Positions 1 through 5,081 of a stretch of DNA of 6,054 nt are shown here, in pieces (position 1 is the first letter of the stretch; the number at the start of each line of letters is the position of its first letter). A model generated the notes under the pieces. That model searched no databases. It was not told where the DNA came from and worked only from the letters and a program-made list of their open reading frames with translations. Source of the DNA: Thiodiazotropha sp037382065 (GTDB lineage: Bacteria > Pseudomonadota > Gammaproteobacteria > Chromatiales > Chromatiaceae); NCBI GenBank assembly GCA_037382065.1, contig JARRQF010000235.1, forward strand, positions 1 through 6,054. The letters are read 5' to 3'. Position numbers and translations under genes: made by a program.

Positions 1-720
1 AGTACCCCGACCATGGACGAAGTAAGCGCGGATAGTGCCACTTATCATGTTATCAGCAGCGTCACCGCGACGGGGGTCCCTGCCATTAACACGGGTAGCT
101 TTGGTGGTGCGGTCGCTGCCGGTAACAGGGCCATGGATAACAAGGCTTCCGCCGTGACGGCCGCCCTAACCGCTCGCTCCATCATAAGTAGTTACATTAC
201 CTCTGGTAATTACGCCACCGAGTGGATCATCACCTTCCCGACCCGTTATACCAAGGTCTCCGATAACGCTGTCGAGCCTGTTCGCCCACCTTTCACCAAT
301 TTTGAAGACCCAGCTGCTGGCCAAGCTTGCCATGATATATCGCCTGACTGTTGGAATCGTGAAGAAACACAAAGTCTCGTCCTTTATAATACTTATTCTT
401 TCTTCCCCGCTCTCGCTCCCTCTTTCACACTTTGCTATGAAGCCAATGTAGTCACCATAAATTCAATAACTAGCCATATGGGTTTCTCTGATGCAACCTC
501 CTCCAGGGCGGCTAGATTCGATGCGGTGCTTGGGGATAATTTCTTGGACGGCTGGGCCATCATAGGCCTGGACGATTACTCTGTAACGCCAGCTGTTGGC
601 TCTGTGCCTGCGGTTGTGACCGGGCTTCCTGTACTGGGTTTCAGCGCTATAGCTGATACGGTTTCGGGTATCGAGCGAGGGGGAGTGTTTGCTAATCGTA
701 TAACGGTTGATGAGCAATAG
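1..720 (+). CDS. C-terminal part of an uncharacterised, probably exported protein (5' end outside window)
   Basis: The reading frame is open from base 1 and ends at TAG 718-720, so at least 239 residues of a longer protein are visible. The ATG at 13 is only the first internal Met: no ribosome binding site fits before it and the frame continues upstream. The segment is rich in Ala, Ser, Thr, Val and Gly, has few charged residues and no obvious membrane helix. It carries two close cysteines (C106 and C113, counting from the ATG at 13) and a third at C141, which would suit a secreted or surface protein with a disulfide. Landmarks are TEWIITFPTR (69-78), PPFTNF (92-97), the C-x6-C segment followed by WNREE (114-118), and GLPVLGFSA near the C-terminus. 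From memory, similar strings (a W-V/I-TFPT segment, a Cys pair before an NREE/DREE motif, a late LPV-GF segment) occur in unnamed exported proteins of beta- and gammaproteobacteria; this is unverified. It converges with dnaB. No function is proposed. Confidence 0.72.
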   Translation, partial: STPTMDEVSADSATYHVISSVTATGVPAINTGSFGGAVAAGNRAMDNKASAVTAALTARSIISSYITSGNYATEWIITFPTRYTKVSDNAVEPVRPPFTNFEDPAAGQACHDISPDCWNREETQSLVLYNTYSFFPALAPSFTLCYEANVVTINSITSHMGFSDATSSRAARFDAVLGDNFLDGWAIIGLDDYSVTPAVGSVPAVVTGLPVLGFSAIADTVSGIERGGVFANRITVDEQ

Positions 721-743
721 ACAGAGTTATTCAGCCTCATCAT

Positions 744-796
744 CCTAAAAAGATCAGCTGGACGGTGTAATGGATCGGCCAACTGATCTTTTTAGG
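744..796. terminator. Bidirectional intrinsic terminator between the left-edge gene and dnaB
   Basis: A perfect 14-bp inverted repeat, CCTAAAAAGATCAG (744-757) and its complement (783-796), encloses a 25-nt centre. Three further pairs (759-761 with 779-781) extend the stem to 17 of 18 positions. Each arm carries A5 at its outer 5' side and T5 at its outer 3' side, so on either strand the transcript forms a GATCAG-based stem followed by a U-run. It starts 24 nt after the stop of the rightward gene and 1 nt after the stop of dnaB, the classic place for a shared terminator of convergent genes. The same arm sequence recurs at 2449-2462 and, with one base lost, at 2702-2714, so this may also be a member of a dispersed repeat family. 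Confidence 0.82.
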
Positions 797-797
797 T

Positions 798-2207
798 TTA
801 ATAGCCCTCGTCGCCATAGATGTTATCTGTATAGTTCTCAAACTTGGTGTATTTGCCAAGAAATGTCAGGCGTGTCGTACCTATCGGGCCATTACGCTGC
901 TTACCAATAATTATCTCTGCAACACCCTTCTCGGGGCTATCCTCATTGTAAACCTCATCACGATAGATAAAGACGATCAGATCTGCATCCTGCTCAATGG
1001 CCCCAGATTCACGTAAATCAGACATAATCGGCCGCTTATTAGTGCGCTGCTCCAGGCTTCGATTGAGCTGAGATAGCGCGATCACTGGCACATCCAACTC
1101 CTTTGCCAGGGACTTTAAAGAGCGGGATATGACGGAAATTTCATTGGTGCGGTTATCTCCTTCTCCTGGAGCCTGCATTAACTGTAGATAGTCAATAACG
1201 ATCAATCCAAGGTCACTATGTTCCCGTTTAAGGCGCCGTGCCCGAGCACGTACATCTGTTGGGGAGAGAGCGGGCGTATCGTCAATAAAGAGACGGGTCT
1301 CCGCCAGCATGCTAACGGCGGAAGAGAGCCGAGGCCACTCATCATCCTCAAGTTTACCGGTACGAACACGCAGCTGATCGATTCGCCCAAGGGAGGACAT
1401 CATGCGCATGGCTAGCGAGTCACCAGGCATCTCCATACTGTATACAGCAACGGTTTTACCCTCCTGAATAGCAACATTTTCGGCAATATTCATGGCGAAG
1501 GTTGTCTTACCCATGGAGGGACGACCTGCAACGATGACCAGATCGGCATGTTGCAGCCCTGAGGTCATTTGGTCGAAATCGGTGAATCCAGTGCTAATCC
1601 CGGTAATGGGATCATCCTGCTGGAATAGGGTTTCAATTCTGTCTACAGCTTTAGTCAGCAGTGATTTGATTGGGGTAAAGCCGCCTTTCCCCTTATTGGT
1701 CTGTTCCGCAATCTCAAAGACTTTGCTTTCGGCTGAGTCGAGCAGCTCCGCTGCTTTTCGGCCTTGTGGACGAAAAGCGCTCTCAGTGATATCAGTGCCA
1801 ACTGCTATCAACTGCCGCATTACAGAGTATTCACGGACAATCCCCGCATAGGATTTAATATTAGCCGCACTGGGGGTCTCCTCTGCAAGGCGTACCAGAT
1901 AGGAGAGTCCTCCCCCCTCTTCAAGCACCTCTTTACGCTCCAGATGTTCAGCGAGCGTCACAACATCGAATGGTTGAGTCTCTTCAGCCTGTGCAGCAAT
2001 AGCACTAAATATCAGTCGATGCTCCTTGCGATAAAAGTCCCCCTCAACAATCAGATCTGCCACTTTATCCCAACTGGCATTATCCAACATCAAACCACCA
2101 ATTACTGACTGTTCAGCCTGGTTGGAGTGTGGAGGCACTTTGATTGCACGCGTATCCAGATCTGGATACGCAGGCACCTCTTCATCAGGATAGGAGGGTT
2201 CTGACAT
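798..2207 (-). CDS. dnaB: Replicative DNA helicase DnaB
   Basis: DnaB is the hexameric, ATP-driven 5'-3' helicase that unwinds DNA at the replication fork and recruits DnaG primase. The 469-residue product has nearly the length of E. coli DnaB (471). A variable N-terminal tail (1-22) precedes the conserved KVPPHS...EQSVIGGLMLD start of the N-terminal domain (about 23-125). A linker helix region (about 126-200) leads into the RecA-like domain, which shows Walker A GRPSMGKTT (228-236), the SMEM segment with the likely catalytic Glu (E259), Walker B LIVIDYLQLM (335-344), the SQLNRSLEQR segment (379-388), and KQRNGPIG (436-443) with the Lys/Arg finger residues. No intein interrupts the usual sites. 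The ATG at 2207 follows AAGG at short spacing, a modest ribosome binding site; the N-terminus fits the family. It lies 508 bp downstream of rplI with repeats between, so it may be transcribed separately. It ends in the bidirectional hairpin at 744-796. Confidence 0.97.
   Translation of the reverse strand: MSEPSYPDEEVPAYPDLDTRAIKVPPHSNQAEQSVIGGLMLDNASWDKVADLIVEGDFYRKEHRLIFSAIAAQAEETQPFDVVTLAEHLERKEVLEEGGGLSYLVRLAEETPSAANIKSYAGIVREYSVMRQLIAVGTDITESAFRPQGRKAAELLDSAESKVFEIAEQTNKGKGGFTPIKSLLTKAVDRIETLFQQDDPITGISTGFTDFDQMTSGLQHADLVIVAGRPSMGKTTFAMNIAENVAIQEGKTVAVYSMEMPGDSLAMRMMSSLGRIDQLRVRTGKLEDDEWPRLSSAVSMLAETRLFIDDTPALSPTDVRARARRLKREHSDLGLIVIDYLQLMQAPGEGDNRTNEISVISRSLKSLAKELDVPVIALSQLNRSLEQRTNKRPIMSDLRESGAIEQDADLIVFIYRDEVYNEDSPEKGVAEIIIGKQRNGPIGTTRLTFLGKYTKFENYTDNIYGDEGY
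2150..2171. repeat. Perfect 22-bp palindrome inside the 5' end of dnaB
   Basis: GCGTATCCAGA (2150-2160) is followed directly by its exact complement (2161-2171). It lies in dnaB, encoding the residues AYPDLDTR in the variable N-terminal tail, about 36 nt after the start codon. In RNA it could fold as an 8-bp stem with a 6-nt AGAUCU loop; in DNA it is a symmetrical site of the kind dimeric proteins bind. No role is known to me. Confidence 0.85.
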
Positions 2208-2290
2208 CAGGCCTTATCTGCAAATGAGATGTGTTAAAAGTGACGAAAATGCTTGCTAAGCATACGGTATTGTGAGGGACGAGAAAAGAG
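2208..2290 (-). promoter_or_regulatory. dnaB upstream leader with a small inverted repeat
   Basis: This stretch between the dnaB start and the insertion-sequence remnant should hold the dnaB leader. It contains a 6-bp perfect inverted repeat, ATGCTT (2249-2254) and AAGCAT (2258-2263), with a 3-nt centre, about 42 nt before the ATG. The repeat could be a small mRNA hairpin or an operator. The nearest sigma-70-like -10 on the minus strand is TATGCT overlapping this repeat, but no good -35 sits at the right spacing, so no promoter is called. Confidence 0.3.
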
Positions 2291-2440
2291 ATTGACATCC
2301 TTGCCGCCCTAAAGAACGGCGCTCAAACGTAGTATTGATCCATGCTTAAGTCGTTTAGGGGGTTCCTGCTGCTGGCGACCTGACTGCACCACTCACTTCA
2401 CAGGCTAACTAGGCGTAGCTTAGCTTCTTCTCGCCACCCT
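2291..2440 (-). mobile_element. Decayed 3' end of an IS200/IS605-type (tnpB/orfB) element
   Basis: On the plus strand ATTGACATCCTTGCCGCC at 2291-2308, followed by CTAAAGAACGGC, closely resembles the end that I recall for many tnpB-carrying IS200/IS605 elements (TTGACATCC, then a hairpin around CCTAAAGG). The hairpin stem GCCG (2303-2306) with CGGC (2317-2320) survives, but two inner positions read AA where pairing needs GG. Upstream on the minus strand an open stretch (2309-2392) encodes VVQSGRQQQEPPK and more, ending in TAG inside the hairpin. This resembles the usual TnpB C-terminal tail of the QSGR...QEP type, and a preceding LAC in another frame suggests a frameshift. Only about 150 bp remain, with stops in every frame and no catalytic domain, so it is a dead relic. 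The left limit is approximate. It could have altered the original rplI-dnaB spacing. Confidence 0.55.
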
Positions 2441-2497
2441 CATATTAACCTAAAAAGATCAGTGGGAGAGGGTGAAATATGTGCTTGTGGTGGTGCA

Positions 2498-2520
2498 GAG
2501 CAAGACTTGCTCCCACACAT
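2498..2520 (-). repeat. REP-like palindrome
   Basis: GAGCAAGACTTGCTC (2498-2512) is a perfect 7-bp inverted repeat around one base. Read on the minus strand it is preceded by ATGTGTGG, giving GTGG directly before a GAGCAAG hairpin. This is the layout of repetitive extragenic palindromes of the Pseudomonas type (a GTGG/GTAG head followed by a palindrome), which RAYT transposases mobilise. Only one copy is visible here, so membership of a genomic family is inferred from form alone. Confidence 0.45.
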
Positions 2521-2530
2521 CCCTGTGCCC

Positions 2531-2643
2531 GCAACTCTTGTGCATCCATGCACAGCGCGCAAAGCCCACTATTCCAAGGAGTTGCAACGCCGCCAAAGCA
2601 TGCTATTCACGTTGCGGTGTCATTCACTCAATAGGTGACTATT
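2531..2643. repeat. Cluster of nested hairpins inside the 266-bp block
   Basis: GCAACTC (2531-2537) pairs with GAGTTGC (2579-2585) and, with one bulged base, the stem extends through TTG/CAA. Inside it TGTGCAT (2539-2545) pairs perfectly with ATGCACA (2548-2554) around two bases; the two stems overlap at the extended TTG and partly compete. Immediately after, GCAACG (2584-2589) pairs with CGTTGC (2610-2615), enclosing an AGCATGCT palindrome, and AATAG (2630-2634) pairs with CTATT (2639-2643). Such density suggests a folded repeat or transposon end rather than coding DNA. Function is unknown. Confidence 0.5.
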
Positions 2644-2715
2644 ACCATCAAAGCTAATTTTCTTCAAAATCAGGAATCTACCAGTAAAATAGAGCAGTCA
2701 ACTGATTTTTTAGGA

Positions 2716-3165
2716 TTAAGCTTCAGGAACAATGGTTAGCTTAATAGTGGCATTCACATCGGCATGGAGATGCAGATCGACGTCAAACTCCCCTGCAACA
2801 CGGAAAGGTCCATTCGGCAACTGAACCTCTTTCTTCTCCAGTGCTTCACCAGTATCGGTAACAGCCTTGGATATATCTGCTGTACCGATTGAACCAAATA
2901 ACTTGCCCTCATCACCTGCTTTACAGGTAATAGAGACAGCCATCCCGTTCAGCTTGGCTTTGCGAGCCTCAGCAGCTTTTAACTTATCCTTGGCCTCTTT
3001 TTCAAGCTCAGCACGACGCGCTTCAAAGGCAATTAGATTCTCTTTTGTCGCTGGAACAGCTTTTCCAGAGGGAATCAGAAAGTTACGCCCATGTCCGCTT
3101 TTAACACTTACCTTTTCACCCAGGTCACCCAGGTTGTCTACTTTTTGCAATAGAATAATTTCCAT
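2716..3165 (-). CDS. rplI: 50S ribosomal protein L9
   Basis: L9 binds domain V of 23S rRNA near the L1 stalk and helps maintain reading-frame fidelity. The product is 149 residues, the same as E. coli L9. The N-terminal domain (1-52) shows MEIILLQKVDNLGDLGEKV and the rRNA-binding GHGRNFLIPSGKA segment (about 24-36). A long charged helix rich in Lys, Glu and Ala (about 42-73) connects to the C-terminal domain, which carries the typical AGDEGKLFGSIGT and LPNGPFRV-GE segments. The ATG at 3165 follows GGGTGAG at good spacing; an in-frame GTG at 3174 lies within that ribosome binding site and is rejected as a start. It lies 74 nt downstream of the DUF2232 gene. Its stop codon abuts the repeat arm at 2702-2714, so normal termination may depend on that repeat. 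Confidence 0.97.
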   Translation of the reverse strand: MEIILLQKVDNLGDLGEKVSVKSGHGRNFLIPSGKAVPATKENLIAFEARRAELEKEAKDKLKAAEARKAKLNGMAVSITCKAGDEGKLFGSIGTADISKAVTDTGEALEKKEVQLPNGPFRVAGEFDVDLHLHADVNATIKLTIVPEA

Positions 3166-3186
3166 TGTACTCACCCTTTATATAGG

Positions 3187-3199
3187 TCAAATCATTTGA
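3187..3199. repeat. Short palindrome in the rplI leader
   Basis: TCAAAT (3187-3192) and ATTTGA (3194-3199) form a perfect 6-bp inverted repeat around a single base in the 74-nt gap between the DUF2232 gene and rplI, about 22 nt before the rplI ATG. It is A+T-rich and could be an operator half-site pair; as RNA it would have too small a loop to be stable. No role is assigned. Confidence 0.35.
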
Positions 3200-3239
3200 T
3201 TGTGGATCTTCGCTTGAAGCAACATGCCACAACAGCTTC

Positions 3240-4151
3240 TCACCCACCTGTTGTTGATTTAAGGCGGGTTCGAAAATCGATTAAATTATCCATCAGACCA
3301 ATGCTAATCAGAAATAGCACCATCTGAGGCAAAAAAACAATCAGCATCAAATAGGTCAATACCAACCAGAGTTGGGATGACTTCATTCCATTGAATACCC
3401 CATGCGCCACGGCAATGCCCTGCAGAAACAGCAGGCCTAGGAAAATACTCCCCAGACAGCCAAAAAGTGGCGGAAGTGCAGATTCCGGCAGCAACCCAGC
3501 CAACAGAGCTACACCACCTACGGCAGCCACCAGCCAATGCAGGCGCAACTGTTGGTACTCAGTTGCAAACCCCCCTGGATTGTAGAGCTTTGCCTGCCAC
3601 CAGCGTGCAACATATAGACTGAGTAACAGTTGCAGCAGCCCTCCCACAGCCACCATGCCACACATCATGCCTGACAGCTGGTCGAGGAGTTGTACACTCT
3701 GAGCCTGATCAAGCAATCCGGCTTTGATAAAACCTTGCGCCATCGGCTCCAGATACTCCCGCCAAAATGCGGCAGGAGTACCCATACTGATGTATTGCAC
3801 CAGTATGATGAGAAGACCAAACCCCACCCCTGCTTGGGTTGTCAGGCCCAATGATCGGGTATTGTGCAATAACAGCCCCAGGAGCCCGACAGGTAACCAT
3901 AGCACCAGTAAAAATCCTAGAGCAGGCAGAGGGTTACCGAATATCAACGCCATCAATAGGCCACTGGCCAAAGTTGACAGCAGTATCGTCTTTACTCCTT
4001 CAACAGCCCCCAAACGTAGTGTCACCAAACCAACACTTGCGCTACTGAGGATACCGATAAACGGAAAGATTATTGACAACATAGCCAGCACAGTTATCAC
4101 CATGACTGACTGAGCCGGTCCACGCATCACAAATGATGCCAAAGCTTTCAT
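3240..4151 (-). CDS. DUF2232 family multi-pass membrane protein
   Basis: This 303-residue protein is very hydrophobic, with about eight likely membrane helices (roughly 14-45, 52-72, 75-97, 107-125, 160-183, 205-222, 228-250 and 260-285). Between helices 5 and 6 it carries the charged and aromatic segment ARWWQAKLYNPGGF...EYQQLRL (182-204), typical of the DUF2232 (YybS-like) membrane family. Its place between rpsR and rplI matches the unnamed membrane gene at this position in Pseudomonas, which supports the family call. The start MKALASFVMRG also resembles those proteins. The ATG at 4151 is 29 nt after the rpsR stop; GGGG seven bases upstream is a modest ribosome binding site, and GGA touching the ATG is too close to serve. 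The spacing suggests cotranscription with the ribosomal genes. Function is unknown; the distant relation to membrane-embedded transporter subunits is only a fold-level idea. Confidence 0.85.
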   Translation of the reverse strand: MKALASFVMRGPAQSVMVITVLAMLSIIFPFIGILSSASVGLVTLRLGAVEGVKTILLSTLASGLLMALIFGNPLPALGFLLVLWLPVGLLGLLLHNTRSLGLTTQAGVGFGLLIILVQYISMGTPAAFWREYLEPMAQGFIKAGLLDQAQSVQLLDQLSGMMCGMVAVGGLLQLLLSLYVARWWQAKLYNPGGFATEYQQLRLHWLVAAVGGVALLAGLLPESALPPLFGCLGSIFLGLLFLQGIAVAHGVFNGMKSSQLWLVLTYLMLIVFLPQMVLFLISIGLMDNLIDFRTRLKSTTGG

Positions 4152-4180
4152 TCCTTTACCCCGGCTAGTATTAATCCCTC

Positions 4181-4405
4181 TTAATGCTGATCAGTGTATG
4201 GCAATAGCGCCAAATATCGGGCGCGCTTAATAGCAGTCGCCAGTTGACGTTGATATTTTGCCTTGGTGCCTGTAATACGGCTTGGTACGATCTTACCGCT
4301 CTCACTCACATAGGCTTTGAGAAGCGTTAAATCTTTATAATCAATCTCGGTAATGCCTTCCGCAGTGAAGCGGCAATATTTTTTACGACGAAAAAAACGC
4401 GCCAT
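4181..4405 (-). CDS. rpsR: 30S ribosomal protein S18
   Basis: S18 pairs with S6 on the platform of the 30S subunit and contacts 16S rRNA near helices 22-23. The 74-residue product has nearly the E. coli length (75) and the expected basic sequence: MARFFRRKK at the start, then CRFTAEG (11-17), EIDYKDL, SGKIVPSRITGT and the C-terminal RARYLALLPYTDQH. The ATG at 4405 follows AGAGGA at about nine bases. The gene starts 45 nt after rpsF with no priB between them, unlike the E. coli rpsF-priB-rpsR-rplI operon. Confidence 0.98.
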   Translation of the reverse strand: MARFFRRKKYCRFTAEGITEIDYKDLTLLKAYVSESGKIVPSRITGTKAKYQRQLATAIKRARYLALLPYTDQH

Positions 4406-4450
4406 TTACTTTGTCCTCTCTGTTATCCAGCCGGTTAGTCTCTATCCAAC

Positions 4451-4882
4451 CTAAGCATCTTCAACTGTGTCGTCATCAGAATTCTCTTCGATATCCTCGG
4501 AGTCATCTTCTGCAACATCCGCTTCGCTACTTCGGCGGGAAGATGAAGAACGCTCCTCCTCTTCTTGGGACTTAGCCAGTTGAGAAATCTCGGTTAGTGC
4601 TTCATCGCGACGGATGATCATATTGCGGATAACAGCATCATTGAAACGAAAAGCGCTTTCCAATTCGGAGAGCGCCTCGCCATCACACTCAATATTCATG
4701 AGCACATAGTGCGCTTTATGGATTTTATTGATGGGATACGCCAGCTGACGACGCCCCCAATCTTCCAAGCGGTGGATAACACCACCTCTGGTTTCGATGC
4801 CCGAGCGGTAACGCTCGATCATAGCAGATACTTGTTCACTCTGGTCCGGATGGACCAGGAACACAACTTCATAGTGCCTCAT
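4451..4882 (-). CDS. rpsF: 30S ribosomal protein S6
   Basis: S6 is a platform protein of the 30S subunit that binds together with S18. The 143-residue product starts MRHYEVVFLVHPDQSEQV, almost as in E. coli, and includes HRLEDWGRRQLAYPINK (37-53), KAHYVLMNIE and FRFNDAVIRNMI (78-89). The folded domain ends near residue 100. The tail differs from E. coli: a Ser/Arg patch, RSSSSRRSSE (111-120), is followed by an acidic run to EDA at the end, making the protein slightly longer than usual. The ATG at 4882 follows GGGAG at proper spacing; the frame extends 22 codons further upstream but without homology, so that extension is rejected. It appears to be the first gene of the rpsF-rpsR-DUF2232-rplI unit, served by the promoter at 5009-5037. 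Confidence 0.97.
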   Translation of the reverse strand: MRHYEVVFLVHPDQSEQVSAMIERYRSGIETRGGVIHRLEDWGRRQLAYPINKIHKAHYVLMNIECDGEALSELESAFRFNDAVIRNMIIRRDEALTEISQLAKSQEEEERSSSSRRSSEADVAEDDSEDIEENSDDDTVEDA

Positions 4883-4926
4883 TGTTTCTCCCTTCGGATT
4901 AGGCAGCCTTCTACTTATGCAGTAAG

Positions 4927-4952
4927 GCAAGGAGTGATGCCCGGTCACTTGC
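4927..4952 (-). promoter_or_regulatory. Hairpin in the rpsF leader, candidate S6:S18 autoregulatory site
   Basis: In the minus-strand transcript this segment folds as GCAA paired with UUGC and GUGA paired with UCAC, giving eight base pairs with a 3-nt UCC bulge on the 3' side and the loop CCGGGCA. It sits about 45 nt upstream of the rpsF ATG within the 5' untranslated leader. Many bacteria control rpsF through a leader structure with a conserved CCG that binds the S6:S18 complex. The presence of a CCG in this hairpin fits that idea, but here it is in the loop and I have not matched the full consensus. Confidence 0.35.
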
Positions 4953-5008
4953 TGATATACACCATAAAAGTGCGCCTCGCAGGCTATTGGGCACCAGAGA
5001 AGCGGCCG

Positions 5009-5037
5009 ATTCTACCTTTTTGTCAGACATTCCGCAA
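5009..5037 (-). promoter_or_regulatory. Sigma-70 promoter of the rpsF operon
   Basis: On the minus strand a -35 TTGCGG (5032-5037) and a -10 TAGAAT (5009-5014) are separated by exactly 17 bases. The -10 matches the consensus at five of six positions. The bases just after it (CGGCCGC) are all G or C, the kind of discriminator seen at promoters of translation genes under stringent (ppGpp) control. Transcription would start near 5001-5003, giving a leader of about 120 nt before rpsF. Confidence 0.65.
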
Positions 5038-5081
5038 TGCGAGAATTAATTGCTGACGAGGGGAGAGATCTAGATTGATAG

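Larger units (their letters stand above)
2449..2714. mobile_element. 266-bp inverted-repeat-bounded block, MITE-like or a split terminator
   Basis: The block begins with CCTAAAAAGATCAG (2449-2462) and ends with its complement lacking one C (CTGATTTTTTAGG, 2702-2714), the same arms that form the compact hairpin at 744-796. The five bases outside each end are ATTAA (2444-2448 and 2715-2719), which could be a target-site duplication; because the right copy includes the rplI stop codon and all copies of the motif lie near TTAA, it could also be conserved context. The interior holds several palindromes (2498-2512, 2539-2554, 2531-2585, 2584-2615, 2630-2643) and no credible gene. Two readings fit: a small non-autonomous transposable element inserted just after rplI, or an rplI terminator hairpin into which about 230 bp of repeat DNA was later inserted. 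No transposase is present. Confidence 0.5.

Noticed and set aside
166..782. Minus-strand frames opposite the left-edge gene
   Set aside because: They lie antisense to a longer continuous frame with a sensible protein composition and clean stop before a terminator; none shows a conserved motif.
1492..2108. Long open frames on the strand opposite dnaB
   Set aside because: They mirror the codon pattern of a clearly genuine dnaB and show no recognisable domain or start signals.
2472..2657. Small plus-strand reading frame of 61 codons with several cysteines inside the 266-bp block
   Set aside because: It starts at GTG with no properly spaced ribosome binding site, runs through four palindromes that dictate its sequence, and resembles no family I know. 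Coding is unlikely.
3163..3213. TCCACA-16-TATATA promoter-like match upstream of rplI on the minus strand
   Set aside because: Transcription would start too near the rplI ATG to include the ribosome binding site; A+T-rich sequence makes a chance match likely.
4883..4948. N-terminal extension of rpsF by 22 codons
   Set aside because: The extension has no resemblance to S6, while the ATG at 4882 has a strong ribosome binding site and the exact conserved S6 start MRHYE.
5035..5054. GCAAT/ATTGC inverted repeat overlapping the -35 of the rpsF promoter
   Set aside because: Only five base pairs around a 10-nt centre; too weak to call an operator.
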